Positions 24,219-33,458 of a stretch of 38,238 bases of DNA are shown here, piece by piece. The first letter of the stretch is position 1. Each line of letters begins with the position of its first letter. Source of the stretch: Catenovulum agarivorans YM01 (GTDB lineage Bacteria > Pseudomonadota > Gammaproteobacteria > Enterobacterales > Alteromonadaceae). The position numbers and the translations under genes were made by a program. Under the pieces are notes generated by a model. It had not been told where the DNA came from, did not search any database, and saw only the letters and a program-made list of their open reading frames with translations. The stretch spans positions 1 through 38,238 of the forward strand of contig NZ_JH767527.1 of assembly GCF_000281085.1 (NCBI RefSeq), given 5' to 3'.

Positions 24219-24845
24219 ATGACCGAAAATAAGACCGCTGCGAAATTTACTTTATTGCGTCATGGCGCAGTGGCAGGACGCCCAGCCTTGTACGGACATT
24301 CGAATGTAACCTTGTCTGAACAAGGTTTGGCAGACATGCAAGCAAGCGTGGATTACATTAATAAATGTGAACCAATAGATAGAATTGTTTCATCACCACT
24401 TTTACGCTGTGCTATGTTTGCTGAAGATTATGCTGAAACGACAGGTAAAGAGATAATCTTAGATTCACGGTTATCCGAGATGGATTTTGGCCGTTGGGAC
24501 GGTATTCCGTTTGATCGCCTTCGTGCGCACTGGTCTAAGCTAGAAGCTTTTTGGGAAAACCCATACCGCAACACACCACCGCAAGGTGAAACCCTCAAAC
24601 AGTTTGGCAAGCGGGTAAAGAGCTTATGGGGCGAATTAGCTGAGCATAATCAAGGACAACATTATTTATTGGTGTGCCATGCAGGTGTTATAAAAATGAT
24701 GTTGGCCATTATGTTAGACATAGATTGGCGTAACGCTCTTTGGTTTAGCCAATTAAAAATTGACTACGCAAGTTTTACACGAGTTGAACTGGCTGCTTAT
24801 CAAAAAGCTATGCCTGTAATTAAAACCATAGGTTGTAAACCTTAA
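24219..24845 (+). CDS. cobC: Histidine phosphatase, probable alpha-ribazole phosphatase
   Basis: A 208-residue phosphoglycerate-mutase-like phosphatase. The catalytic LLRHGAV lies near residue 13-19. A second SSPLLRCAMFAE block and the LLVCHAGVIKMML block with the second His complete the active site. In this operon it should remove the phosphate from alpha-ribazole phosphate or from adenosylcobalamin phosphate. A strong ribosome site (AAGGAG) precedes the ATG by six bases. The function is assigned from context, since the family is broad. Confidence 0.85.
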   Translation: MTENKTAAKFTLLRHGAVAGRPALYGHSNVTLSEQGLADMQASVDYINKCEPIDRIVSSPLLRCAMFAEDYAETTGKEIILDSRLSEMDFGRWDGIPFDRLRAHWSKLEAFWENPYRNTPPQGETLKQFGKRVKSLWGELAEHNQGQHYLLVCHAGVIKMMLAIMLDIDWRNALWFSQLKIDYASFTRVELAAYQKAMPVIKTIGCKP

Positions 24846-24883
24846 GGTTCACCAAAAGCTGATTTTAATCCGAGTTTTGTTAT

Positions 24884-24917
24884 TTAACCTGAACTCGGGA
24901 TAACAAGTTAGCTAAGA
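24884..24917 (+). repeat. Solo left end of the 5-kb element, in the cobC-cobQ gap
   Basis: These 34 bases match 4997-5030 at 31 positions; both share TTAACCTGAACTC, GGATAA and TTAGCTAAGA. The rest of the element is absent. CCGAGTT (about 24870) can pair with AACTCGG (24892-24898), so a hairpin forms in the 85-base gap ahead of cobQ. No T tract follows, so it is not an obvious terminator. Confidence 0.6.
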
Positions 24918-24930
24918 TATTGAATTAATA

Positions 24931-26403
24931 ATGGATAAAAACAATAAAACTTTGATGATCCAAGGCACTGCCTCGGATGCAGGAAAAAGCACTGTTGTTG
25001 CAGCTATATGCCGAATTTTAAAACGTCGAGGTGTCCATACTGCACCTTTTAAACCACAAAATATGGCGCTTAATAGTGCAGTTACGCCTGATGGTGGTGA
25101 AATTGGTCGAGCGCAAGCTGTACAAGCTTTAGCTGCCGGTGTGGAATTAGACGTTGATTTTAATCCAATTTTGTTAAAACCCAGCTCAGATACCGGCGCA
25201 CAAGTAATTATTCACGGTAAAGCCATTTCACAAATGCAGGCACAGCAATATCACGACTATAAAAAAGTTGCTATGGATGCCGTGCTAGTCTCGCATCAAC
25301 GCCTTAAACAAAAGTATCAAGCAATTGTAGTTGAAGGCGCAGGCTCTCCGGCCGAAATTAATTTGCGTGAAGGCGATATCGCCAATATGGGATTTGCCGA
25401 AGCGGTTGATTGTCCAGTTATATTAGTGGCTGACATCGATAAAGGTGGTGTATTCGCGCAGTTAGTTGGTACGCTAGAATTGTTATCTGAATCAGAACGA
25501 AATAGGGTAAAAGGTTTTATCATCAATAAATTTCGAGGTGATATCAAACTACTTGAATCAGGTTTGACTTGGCTTGAAAACAAAACCAATAAACCTGTTA
25601 TCGGCGTATTGCCGTACATACGCGGGTTAGAAATTGCCGCAGAAGATGCGATAACCACCCAGCAAGTGTTAGACGATGTTAAGTTTAAAGTCGCCATTCC
25701 AGTGTTTCCTCGTATTAGCAATCATACTGATTTTGATATATTGCGTTTACATCCAAATGTAGAATTCATTTATGTCGGCCCTGAGCAGGCTATTCCGAGC
25801 GTTGATCTAATTATTTTACCTGGCAGTAAAAACGTTCGAGCAGATTTAGCTCATATGCAAAAAGTTGGCTGGGATAAATCTATTGAAAAGCATTTACGTT
25901 ATGGCGGTAAAGTATTTGGCATTTGTGGTGGTTACCAAATGCTAGGCACAGAAATAAAGGATCCGAATGGCATTGAAGATATAGCGGGTACATCACAAGG
26001 TTTAGGTTATTTACCCATTATTACAGAACTAACGGATAACAAAGAACTTAAACACACGCGAGCTCAATTACAATTTGCCGATGAAGCTGTTGCAATTACA
26101 GGTTACGAAATTCATTGTGGCATTTCGCATGTTTTAGATAAAACTCAAGGGCGAGAGCTACTAAGCACAAATGGTGCGGATAATGGTTTTATCAATGTCG
26201 ATGAACAAGTTGCTGGCTGTTATTTACATGGCATTTTCGATACTCCAGCAGTTATCCCCGCTTTAGCTAAATGGTGTGGCATAGAGCTCACACAACAACT
26301 TGATTATCAAAGTTTACAACAACAAGCGATAGATAAACTCGCTGATGCGTGTGAGCAGCATTTAGACCTCGAATTATTATTCAAAAATATAAACATATCT
26401 TAG
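24931..26403 (+). CDS. cobQ: Cobyric acid synthase
   Basis: A 490-residue amidotransferase (CobQ/CbiP) that amidates four side chains of adenosylcobyrinic acid a,c-diamide. The N-terminal ATPase domain has the modified P-loop [19 protein letters not shown] and [20 protein letters not shown]. The C-terminal class I glutaminase-like domain has [24 protein letters not shown] with the nucleophilic Cys, and the late His in CYLHGIFD. The ATG follows a gap of 85 bases that holds a repeat fragment. The next step of the pathway, catalysed by CbiB, is not encoded in the window. Confidence 0.95.
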   Translation: MDKNNKTLMIQGTASDAGKSTVVAAICRILKRRGVHTAPFKPQNMALNSAVTPDGGEIGRAQAVQALAAGVELDVDFNPILLKPSSDTGAQVIIHGKAISQMQAQQYHDYKKVAMDAVLVSHQRLKQKYQAIVVEGAGSPAEINLREGDIANMGFAEAVDCPVILVADIDKGGVFAQLVGTLELLSESERNRVKGFIINKFRGDIKLLESGLTWLENKTNKPVIGVLPYIRGLEIAAEDAITTQQVLDDVKFKVAIPVFPRISNHTDFDILRLHPNVEFIYVGPEQAIPSVDLIILPGSKNVRADLAHMQKVGWDKSIEKHLRYGGKVFGICGGYQMLGTEIKDPNGIEDIAGTSQGLGYLPIITELTDNKELKHTRAQLQFADEAVAITGYEIHCGISHVLDKTQGRELLSTNGADNGFINVDEQVAGCYLHGIFDTPAVIPALAKWCGIELTQQLDYQSLQQQAIDKLADACEQHLDLELLFKNINIS

Positions 26404-26411
26404 GCAGTAGA

Positions 26412-27017
26412 ATGGCAGATTTAGAACGTAAAAACGAAAGACACCAAGCAAGAATGCAGCGATTAAAAGAAAAAGTAGATGCAAAAATTAATGCTGCGTC
26501 AGAAGAGCGTGGCATTGTAATTGTAATAACAGGCAATGGTAAAGGTAAATCAACTTCTGGTTTTGGTACGGTAGCTCGTGCAATTGGTCATGGTTTAACG
26601 GCCGCTGTTGTGCAATTTATTAAAGGCACATGGGCTTGTGGTGAGCGTAATTTGTTAGAACAACATGGTTGCCAATTTCATGTAATGGCGACAGGTTTTA
26701 CTTGGGAAACCCAAAACCGAGAAGCGGATATTGCCGCAGCACAAAAGGTTTGGGATGAAGCAAAAAAATTGCTCCAAGACGAAAGCATCAACTTAGTTTT
26801 GTTAGACGAGCTAACTTATATGTTGAGTTATGACTATTTAGACTTGGATGAAGTGTTGGACGCAATTGTAAACCGACCAATCAACCAACACGTTGTGGTA
26901 ACAGGGCGAGGCGCACACAAAAAACTGTTAGAAATTGCCGATACAGTCAGTGAAGTTCAATCAGTTAAACACGCATTTGAAGCTGGAGTTAAGGCGCAAA
27001 AAGGAGTGGATTGGTAA
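26412..27017 (+). CDS. cobO: Cob(I)yrinic acid a,c-diamide adenosyltransferase
   Basis: A 201-residue CobO/BtuR/CobA-type enzyme that adds the adenosyl group to cob(I)alamin or its precursors. The P-loop GNGKGKST is at 41-48. FIKGTWACGERNLLE and LLDELTYML carry the family's core motifs, and VTGRGAHKKLLEIAD closes the fold. The N-terminus is a basic helix of about 30 residues, normal for the family. It is nine bases downstream of cobQ and overlaps btuF by one base (TAATG). Confidence 0.93.
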   Translation: MADLERKNERHQARMQRLKEKVDAKINAASEERGIVIVITGNGKGKSTSGFGTVARAIGHGLTAAVVQFIKGTWACGERNLLEQHGCQFHVMATGFTWETQNREADIAAAQKVWDEAKKLLQDESINLVLLDELTYMLSYDYLDLDEVLDAIVNRPINQHVVVTGRGAHKKLLEIADTVSEVQSVKHAFEAGVKAQKGVDW

Positions 27018-27919
27018 TGCCAATCAAATTTGTGTCAAAGGGTTTTAAAACCTTTACCGCTGTTTTAGCTGCGGGCTCTATGTTTGCCAGTTTTTTGGGC
27101 TTTGCTGAGTTAGCAGATGCTGGCGAAGCTCAAAAAGATAAACCAACAGTTATCGCCCTTGCTCCCCATATAATTGAAAATTTATTTGCGGTAGGGGCAG
27201 GCGAGCAGGTTATTGGTACAACTGAGCATTCAGATTATCCAGAAGCGGCCAAACGAGTACCGCGCATTGGTAATTACGCAGTGCTGCAAATAGAAAAAAT
27301 ACTGCAGTTAAAACCTGACTATTTAGTTGCTTGGCCAACTGGAAATCCACCCGAAGATTTAGTTAGAGTTGAAAAATTGGGTATTCCTGTAGTGTATTCC
27401 AAGCCGCGTGAACTTGAAGGCGTTGCCGAAGAGTTAATAAAATTTGGCGAACTCACAGGCAATCAGCAACAAGCGCAGCAGGTAGCAGATAATTATTTGC
27501 AAAAGCTAAAAAAGATTAAAGAGGACAACGCTGACAAGAAGCCAATAAAAGTGTTTTATCAGTTATGGTCGGCGCCGTTAACCACAGTTGCGAATCAAGC
27601 TTGGCCACAAAAAATACTCGATGTGTGTAAAGCACAAAATCCCTTTGTTGATTTAGTCGGTGATTATCCGCACGTGAGTATCGAAAATGTCTTAGTGGCG
27701 AACCCTGATGTCATTATTATTCCAACATCCTTATCTGAGCCAAATGGCGAAATTGAATATTGGCAAAAATTCAGCAGTATTCCAGCGGTTAAGAATAAAC
27801 AAATTTATCTTGTTAACAGCGATAAATTGCACAGAATGACTGCGCGTGTAGTCGAAGAAATGCAAGTGCTATGCGATAAAATTGACACTGCTAGGCTGTT
27901 TTACACCAATGAGTCTTAA
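27017..27919 (+). CDS. btuF: Cobalamin-binding periplasmic protein
   Basis: A 300-residue periplasmic binding protein that delivers B12 to BtuCD. The ATG at 27017 was chosen because AAGGAG lies ten bases upstream and it overlaps the cobO stop; an in-frame TTG six bases earlier is less likely. The signal peptide covers about 1-36. The binding fold shows VIALAPHIIENLFAVGAGEQVIGTTEHSDYPEAAKRVPRIGNY and the C-lobe SIENVLVANPDVIIIP, both typical of BtuF. It is the last gene before the terminator at 27950. Confidence 0.9.
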   Translation: MPIKFVSKGFKTFTAVLAAGSMFASFLGFAELADAGEAQKDKPTVIALAPHIIENLFAVGAGEQVIGTTEHSDYPEAAKRVPRIGNYAVLQIEKILQLKPDYLVAWPTGNPPEDLVRVEKLGIPVVYSKPRELEGVAEELIKFGELTGNQQQAQQVADNYLQKLKKIKEDNADKKPIKVFYQLWSAPLTTVANQAWPQKILDVCKAQNPFVDLVGDYPHVSIENVLVANPDVIIIPTSLSEPNGEIEYWQKFSSIPAVKNKQIYLVNSDKLHRMTARVVEEMQVLCDKIDTARLFYTNES

Positions 27920-27949
27920 CCGCTGCTCCGGTAACACCTATCTAAACAC

Positions 27950-27995
27950 CGGCCTTACTTTAAAACTCAACAAGTGATAGAGTAAGGCCGTTTTT
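27950..27995 (+). terminator. Terminator of the cobalamin operon
   Basis: CGGCCTTACT (27950-27959) pairs perfectly with AGTAAGGCCG (27981-27990), then TTTTT. The loop is 21 bases, but the stem is strong. Confidence 0.85.
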
Positions 27996-28029
27996 ACTTT
28001 GCCAACATCAAGAGCCAACAGTACGCACT

Positions 28030-29094
28030 ATGTCTTTAATGATAGATGTTTCAGCCTTTGAATTAGACGCTGAAGAAAAAGAATTATTACAACATCCGTT
28101 TATTTCATCGGTCATTCTTTTTGCACGTAACTTTCACGACAAACAACAAATTTGTGCACTAACTAAAGCGATCCGCCAAGCGGCAAAACGGCCAATATTA
28201 ATAGCGGTAGACCAAGAAGGTGGGCGAGTGCAGCGTTTTATTGAGGGTTACAATAAAATACCAGCAATGTTCGATGCCGCGCTGTATACAAAACAACATG
28301 CCCAACAACGAAAAAAGCAACATCCTGAAATAAACATATTACAAGAGCTTGGTTGGCTAATGGCAAGCGAAGTGATTGCCAGTGGTGTTGATTTAAGTTT
28401 TGCGCCTGTGTTGGATTTAAATGGCGTATCCGATGTTATAGGCAAACGAGCTTTTGCAGATAACCCAAGTGATGTAGAAACAAACGCTAAGCAATTTATT
28501 TTAGGCATGCAACAAGCCGGTATGGCTGCTTGTGGCAAACACTTTCCCGGTCACGGCAGTGTGCAAGCAGACACCCACCATGCAGCGGCAATTGATAATC
28601 GCAGTAAAGAAGAAATTTTTAATTTAGACATATTGCCATTCAAAAATTTAATTGAACAAAACCTATTACAAGCGGTAATGCCAGCGCATGTAATTTACCC
28701 AAATATAGATGACAAACCAGCCGGTTTTTCAAAACACTGGTTACAAACTATTTTACGTAAACAACTTGGGTTTAATGGTGTAATTTTTAGCGATGATTTA
28801 TCTATGCAAGCTGCCAATGTCGCTGGTAATTATGTTGATAAAGCACATGCCGCTTATGATGCTGGTTGCACAGTAGCACTTGCTTGCAACAACCGAGATG
28901 GCGCTGTCAGTATATTGGATGCGTGGCAACAATTTAAAACTAAACAAACTCAAGCGTCAGAAAAATACCAACAAGCTGTGCTTGAATTAATTAATACTAA
29001 ACCATATAGCTTTAATGATATAGAGCAAACAGTGCGCTGGCGTAATGCCAGTAAAATCTGCCAAAAAATAGCAGATGCAGTTAACTGTTCTTGA
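28030..29094 (+). CDS. nagZ: Beta-N-acetylhexosaminidase of peptidoglycan recycling
   Basis: A 354-residue cytoplasmic GH3 enzyme that cuts GlcNAc from anhydro-muropeptides during cell-wall recycling. Motifs: VILFARNFHDKQQI, AVDQEGGRVQRF, ACGKHFPGHGSVQADTH (the loop with catalytic His in the NagZ group) and FSDDLSMQA with the nucleophilic Asp. It lacks a signal peptide, as expected. Slightly longer than the 341 residues of the E. coli enzyme. The phosphatase gene follows after 29 bases. Confidence 0.95.
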   Translation: MSLMIDVSAFELDAEEKELLQHPFISSVILFARNFHDKQQICALTKAIRQAAKRPILIAVDQEGGRVQRFIEGYNKIPAMFDAALYTKQHAQQRKKQHPEINILQELGWLMASEVIASGVDLSFAPVLDLNGVSDVIGKRAFADNPSDVETNAKQFILGMQQAGMAACGKHFPGHGSVQADTHHAAAIDNRSKEEIFNLDILPFKNLIEQNLLQAVMPAHVIYPNIDDKPAGFSKHWLQTILRKQLGFNGVIFSDDLSMQAANVAGNYVDKAHAAYDAGCTVALACNNRDGAVSILDAWQQFKTKQTQASEKYQQAVLELINTKPYSFNDIEQTVRWRNASKICQKIADAVNCS

Positions 29095-29123
29095 AACTGA
29101 TTTAATACATTCTTGGAAACACC

Positions 29124-29606
29124 ATGTCTGATAACAACAAATTAAATGCGCGTTCTTTATTATTCGTCTGCCTCGGCAATATTTGCCGCTCACCAACGGC
29201 GCATGCGGTTTTTCGTCAAAAACTAAAAGATAGTAAACTTCCAATTGAAATTGATTCTGCTGGTACTGCTGGTTATCACAAAGGTGCTAAACCAGACCAA
29301 AGAGCGCGTAAGGCTGGTGAAGCCCGTGGATATGACTTTAAAGGTTTAGCCGCACGTCCAGTCGTTCAAGCTGATTTTGAACACTATGATTTAATTTTGG
29401 CGATGGACAGAGCCAACTATCATGATTTGTTGGATGAATGCCCAGCTGAATACCAAGACAAAGTTAAAATGTTTTTAGACTTTGCGGATAATTACCCTGA
29501 TGTGGATGAAGTGCCAGATCCATATTATGGTGGTGCCAAAGGTTTTGAATATGTACTAGACTTAGTCGAAGATGCATCAAATGGCTTGCTCAAGCGTTTA
29601 AGTTAA
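29124..29606 (+). CDS. Low-molecular-weight protein-tyrosine phosphatase
   Basis: A 160-residue phosphatase. The P-loop VCLGNICRSPTAHAVF holds the CX5R catalytic motif near residues 16-23. The general-acid loop is VPDPYYGG near 130-137. The full length and both motifs agree with the family. In bacteria it often opposes tyrosine kinases of capsule synthesis, but no such genes are nearby. It could share a transcript with nagZ. Confidence 0.93.
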   Translation: MSDNNKLNARSLLFVCLGNICRSPTAHAVFRQKLKDSKLPIEIDSAGTAGYHKGAKPDQRARKAGEARGYDFKGLAARPVVQADFEHYDLILAMDRANYHDLLDECPAEYQDKVKMFLDFADNYPDVDEVPDPYYGGAKGFEYVLDLVEDASNGLLKRLS

Positions 29607-29698
29607 ACGATTGAGCTAACCTGTTTTTTCTATTATTCATGTACGTGCAATACAGCTAAGCTAAATTCAGTTAAAACTAAAATAAGTAGGTATCAAAT

Positions 29699-31069
29699 AT
29701 GGCACAGTGGTCTCCGAGTTCGTGGCGCAATTTTCCAATTTTACAGCAGCCAACATATCCAGATTTAGCCAAAGTAAAACAAGTTGAATCTCAGCTTAAA
29801 ACTTTTCCACCTTTGGTTTTTGCGGCTGAAGCACGCCAGTTACATGAGCACCTTGCTAAAGTTTCTAGCGGACAAGCATTTTTGTTGCAAGGTGGAGATT
29901 GTGCAGAATCCTTTGCCGATTTTAATGCACCGAAAATTCGCGATACTTTTAAAACCTTATTGCAAATGGCTGTGGTTTTAACTTTTAGTGGCAATTGCCC
30001 AATTGTTAAGGTTGCACGTATGGCTGGGCAGTATGCTAAACCTCGCTCTGAAGATACAGAAACGCGCGATAGTGTAACTTTGCCTACTTACCGTGGTGAC
30101 ATCATTAACGGTTTTGAATTTACCGAAGCTGCGCGTATTCCAAATCCAGAAAATTTGCTTACTGCGTATCACCATTCATCAGCAACGTTAAATTTATTGC
30201 GTGCTTTTGCTCAAGGTGGTTTGGCAGATTTACATGAAGTTAATCGCTGGAATATGGACTTTGTGCAGAATTCGCCTGTGGCGGATAAATATCACGATTT
30301 AGCGCATAGAATTCAAGAAGCCCTTGGATTTATGGAAGTTTGTGGCATTAATGCACAAAATACCCCTGTGATTAAAGAAACCGAGTTATATACCTCGCAC
30401 GAAGCTTTATTGCTTAACTATGAAGAAGCATTAACGCGCAAAGATAGTTTAACTGGTTTGTGGTATGACTGCTCAGCCCACATGGTTTGGATTGGTGAGC
30501 GTACTCGCCAGTTAGATCACGCGCATATCGAATATTTCCGTGGTATTAATAATCCGATAGGTGTGAAAGTCGGCCCTGGTATGCAACCAGACCAACTCAT
30601 TGAGTTAATTGATGCGTTAAACCCTGAAAATAAAAAAGGGCGTTTAACCTTAATTACCCGTATGGGCGCAGACAACCTAGCTGATAAATTACCTAAGTTA
30701 GTAAAACGGGTTAAAGAGGAAGGTCGTAATGTAGTGTGGACTAGCGATCCTATGCACGGTAATACTATTAAAACTGACAACGGTTATAAAACCCGTGATT
30801 TTAATGCAATTTTGAAAGAAATTGAGTCATTCTTTGCGGTACACAGAGCAGAGGGCAGTTATGCCGGTGGTATTCACTTAGAAATGACTGGTCTTGATGT
30901 AACTGAATGTACTGGTGGTGCTTATAATTTATCATCAGCAGATTTAGAGCGTAGTTATCGCACCCAATGTGATCCACGTTTAAATCAAAACCAAGTTTTA
31001 GAAATGGCTTTTAGTATTAGCGATACACTAAAAACGGCTAGAGCTGATTATTTGGCGAGTACTAAGTAA
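29699..31069 (+). CDS. Class II 3-deoxy-7-phosphoheptulonate synthase
   Basis: A 456-residue enzyme that condenses phosphoenolpyruvate and erythrose 4-phosphate, the first step of aromatic amino-acid synthesis. It belongs to the plant-like class [21 protein letters not shown] at the start, [57 protein letters not shown] and GGIHLEMTG, which contribute the metal and substrate residues. It is unrelated in sequence to AroF/G/H. Transcription probably starts in the 92-base gap after the phosphatase. Confidence 0.95.
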   Translation: MAQWSPSSWRNFPILQQPTYPDLAKVKQVESQLKTFPPLVFAAEARQLHEHLAKVSSGQAFLLQGGDCAESFADFNAPKIRDTFKTLLQMAVVLTFSGNCPIVKVARMAGQYAKPRSEDTETRDSVTLPTYRGDIINGFEFTEAARIPNPENLLTAYHHSSATLNLLRAFAQGGLADLHEVNRWNMDFVQNSPVADKYHDLAHRIQEALGFMEVCGINAQNTPVIKETELYTSHEALLLNYEEALTRKDSLTGLWYDCSAHMVWIGERTRQLDHAHIEYFRGINNPIGVKVGPGMQPDQLIELIDALNPENKKGRLTLITRMGADNLADKLPKLVKRVKEEGRNVVWTSDPMHGNTIKTDNGYKTRDFNAILKEIESFFAVHRAEGSYAGGIHLEMTGLDVTECTGGAYNLSSADLERSYRTQCDPRLNQNQVLEMAFSISDTLKTARADYLASTK

Positions 31070-31086
31070 TAATCTAATCTTTTATA

Positions 31087-31122
31087 TGTTCGTCAACTGG
31101 CTAGATACCTTGTTGGCGAACA
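31087..31122 (+). terminator. Hairpin after the DAHP synthase gene
   Basis: TGTTCGTCAAC (31087-31097) pairs with GTTGGCGAACA (31112-31122), with one G-U pair. Only a weak T-rich stretch follows, so the terminator role is likely but not certain. Confidence 0.5.
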
Positions 31123-31294
31123 CTTCTAATTCCAATCAATAGATCATTCCGCTCTATATATAGGTTAAAAAATAACTAGAGATTCCTGACAAAATGTCAC
31201 AAACTGCCCCTAATCTGTATGTTTATTAATCAGCTAACAATAACTCGCAGATTATTGTGTTTTAGTAGTGCCAGTTAGTTCGAAGGAATTTTGA

Positions 31295-31570
31295 ATGAAT
31301 ATTTATGTTGGAAACCTGCCGTACAAATACACCGAAAATGATTTACGTGAAGCTTTTGCTGCATTTGGTAATGTCAGCCGAGCAAAAATAGTTTTAGACA
31401 GAGAAAGTGGTCGCTCTAAAGGTTTTGCATTTGTGGAAATGGAAAACAAAGCCGATGGTGAAACCGCGATTAAAAGTTTACATGGAACTGAGGTCATGGG
31501 TCGAACCTTAACGGTAAATGAAGCGCGTCCTCGCCCAGCAAAAAGACCACCACGCAGAGCACCGGCTTAA
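31295..31570 (+). CDS. Small RRM-domain RNA-binding protein
   Basis: A 91-residue protein that is almost entirely one RNA-recognition motif. RNP2 is IYVGNL (3-8) and RNP1 is KGFAFVEM (about 43-50), followed by a basic, proline-rich tail (RPRPAKRPPRRAPA). Such proteins in bacteria are often cold-induced and bind single-stranded RNA. GAAGGAAT lies upstream of the ATG. A leader of up to 225 bases precedes it and contains the palindrome TGACA-AAA-TGTCA at 31187-31199, which could be a regulatory site. Confidence 0.9.
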   Translation: MNIYVGNLPYKYTENDLREAFAAFGNVSRAKIVLDRESGRSKGFAFVEMENKADGETAIKSLHGTEVMGRTLTVNEARPRPAKRPPRRAPA

Positions 31571-31613
31571 TCGCAAATAGCTGAGTCATTTAATAATTGC
31601 CGAAGCCTTTAAG

Positions 31614-31641
31614 TTGCAGCTTGAGATATGAAGCGTATAAT
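31614..31641 (+). promoter_or_regulatory. Probable promoter of the QueD-like gene
   Basis: TTGCAG (31614-31619) and a perfect TATAAT (31636-31641) are spaced 16 bp apart, about 42 bases before the ATG. Confidence 0.5.
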
Positions 31642-31682
31642 ATCCAGCTTATTTTCTCTTTCTGCAAATATAAGCTGACTTC

Positions 31683-32573
31683 ATGCATCTTTTCGTAAAT
31701 GACTTAACTGTTATCGATTTTTCTTACCTTGATGCCAAGCGTGGCATAGTTGGCGAAAGCTGGATTGTAGACGTTGCACTGATTGGTAATTTGAACGATC
31801 AAAATATGGTACTAGATTTTGGTGTGGTTAAAAGCCAAATTAAACGCATTATTGACCGTGAATTTGATCATAAACTACATATTGCGGAAGATTCCAGCGC
31901 GTTAGTTAGTAAAAAAATTACCGAAGACGATAATTTAGATGTTGTGTACAAAACGCAAGATCTAGAGCTTATTTATATGTCAGCGCCACCTTCAGCTTAT
32001 TGTTTTGTGCAAGACCAAAGCATATCAATCGACAGTGTTAAACCACTGATCCGCGCTACCATCATGCGCCATATGCCGGAAAACGTTAAAGACATTGAAA
32101 TTACTTTGCGCCCGGAAAATATTGCGCAGGAGTATTATCATTATAGTCATGGTTTGAAAAAGCACGATGGCAACTGCCAACGCATAGTGCATGGCCATAG
32201 GTCAAAAGTAACTGTCATGGTAAATGACGCAGAAAATCGTGATTGGCAGTTATATTGGGCGAAACGCTGGAAAGATATTTATATCGGCAGTGAAGAAGAT
32301 ATGGATCTTGGGTTGCTTGAGCAATTTTGCCAACAACATGACTTGTTAGCTGATAATTACTTTGCTTTTTCTTATGCCGCATCGCAAGGGGAATTTAAGT
32401 TGGTTTGCCCTAAATCTTGTGCTGATGTAATTGACAGAGATTCTACTGTCGAATGTTTAGCTGAATTTATGCTTGAAGTAATGCAAGCACAACAACCTGA
32501 ACAAAATATCCGTGTATTGGCCTATGAAGGTGTATCTAAAGGCGCAATTGCTCAATCGGACGTTGCCAATTAA
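31683..32573 (+). CDS. Double-length 6-carboxytetrahydropterin synthase-like protein
   Basis: A 296-residue protein, about twice the length of QueD. The C-terminal half has the zinc and nucleophile block SHGLKKHDGNCQRIVHGH (155-172), with Cys165 and the HGH ligands, and a late EGVSKGA that can supply the Glu. The N-terminal half has VLDFGVVKSQIKRIIDREFDHKLHI (43-67), matching the QueD DF-LK and LDH-LN block with Asp62 and His63. At the place of HGHS it reads VGES (23-26), so its zinc site is lost. It looks like a duplicated T-fold protein whose active-site parts are divided between halves. It should make 6-carboxytetrahydropterin for QueE. The gene for the M23 peptidase follows after 24 bases. 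Confidence 0.75.
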   Translation: MHLFVNDLTVIDFSYLDAKRGIVGESWIVDVALIGNLNDQNMVLDFGVVKSQIKRIIDREFDHKLHIAEDSSALVSKKITEDDNLDVVYKTQDLELIYMSAPPSAYCFVQDQSISIDSVKPLIRATIMRHMPENVKDIEITLRPENIAQEYYHYSHGLKKHDGNCQRIVHGHRSKVTVMVNDAENRDWQLYWAKRWKDIYIGSEEDMDLGLLEQFCQQHDLLADNYFAFSYAASQGEFKLVCPKSCADVIDRDSTVECLAEFMLEVMQAQQPEQNIRVLAYEGVSKGAIAQSDVAN

Positions 32574-32597
32574 ACGAGAAGGGACTCTAAACAGGTT

Positions 32598-33443
32598 ATG
32601 CTAAAAACTTTATCTTCTATTTTATCTTTCGCTACTTTGTGTGGTTATGCGCTGTTTAGTCAAGCAGCGGCAAATTACCAAGTTGAAGCGCAAGCTCTAG
32701 CTCAAGGTGGTTTTATAAAAGGTCAGTTTGACGGCTGTACTCAAGTAGAGGTTATAGATGGAGAAGATAAATATACGGGTAAATGTACACCTGACGGTAA
32801 ATTTTTAGTTGGTTTTGGTCGCGATGCTAAGGCAGTGCAAAAACTAGTATTTAGCTTTAACAATAAAGCTGATTACATGGCGGTTGTTGAATTAGAGCAA
32901 CGTCAATACAAAACAGATAGAGTAAATGGTGTACCACAAAAAACCGTTAGCCCTCCAAAAGAAGTTTTAGACCGCATTAAAGGCGAAAACGAACAAATTT
33001 GGCTAGCTCGTAACAAACACACAGAATCCTTCGATTTTTTAACTAGCTTTATATGGCCAGCAAAAGGGCGTATTTCCGGTGTTTATGGTAGTCAACGCGT
33101 ATTTAATGGTGTGCCAAAAAGACCTCACTTTGGTTTAGATGTAGCCGCTCCTAAAGGTACACCTGTTGTAGCTCCTGCAGCAGGTATTATCCGTTTAGCT
33201 CACAATGATATGTTTTATTCTGGTGGAACTATTATTTTAGATCACGGTTATGGTATTACCTCCACCTTTATTCATCTTTCTAAACTTGATGTTGTCGATG
33301 GCCAAAAAGTTAAACAGGGCGAAAAGATAGGTGAGATAGGTAAATCAGGTCGTGCGACTGGTAATCATTTAGACTGGCGCATTAACTGGAAAAACGTCCG
33401 CCTCGACCCAGCATTTTGGGTAGAAGCGGGTGGTAATGAATGA
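32598..33443 (+). CDS. M23-family peptidase with an HxD variant motif
   Basis: A 281-residue secreted protein. The signal peptide covers about 1-24 (SQAAA). A beta-rich N-terminal region up to about 140 precedes a LytM-type domain (151-278). Zinc ligands His177 and Asp181 lie in PHFGLDVAAP, and His226 is in FIHLSKL. The usual HxH reads HLD at 257-259, so the last zinc ligand is Asp259 instead of His. The rest of the fold (GTIILDHGYGITSTFIHLS, VKQGEKIGEIGKSGRATGNHLDWRINW) is intact. It may cut peptidoglycan or act as an activator of amidases. I recall other gammaproteobacterial M23 proteins with HLDW at this place, so it may be a stable subgroup. Confidence 0.85.
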   Translation: MLKTLSSILSFATLCGYALFSQAAANYQVEAQALAQGGFIKGQFDGCTQVEVIDGEDKYTGKCTPDGKFLVGFGRDAKAVQKLVFSFNNKADYMAVVELEQRQYKTDRVNGVPQKTVSPPKEVLDRIKGENEQIWLARNKHTESFDFLTSFIWPAKGRISGVYGSQRVFNGVPKRPHFGLDVAAPKGTPVVAPAAGIIRLAHNDMFYSGGTIILDHGYGITSTFIHLSKLDVVDGQKVKQGEKIGEIGKSGRATGNHLDWRINWKNVRLDPAFWVEAGGNE

Positions 33444-33458
33444 TTTAGCAAAATTCAT

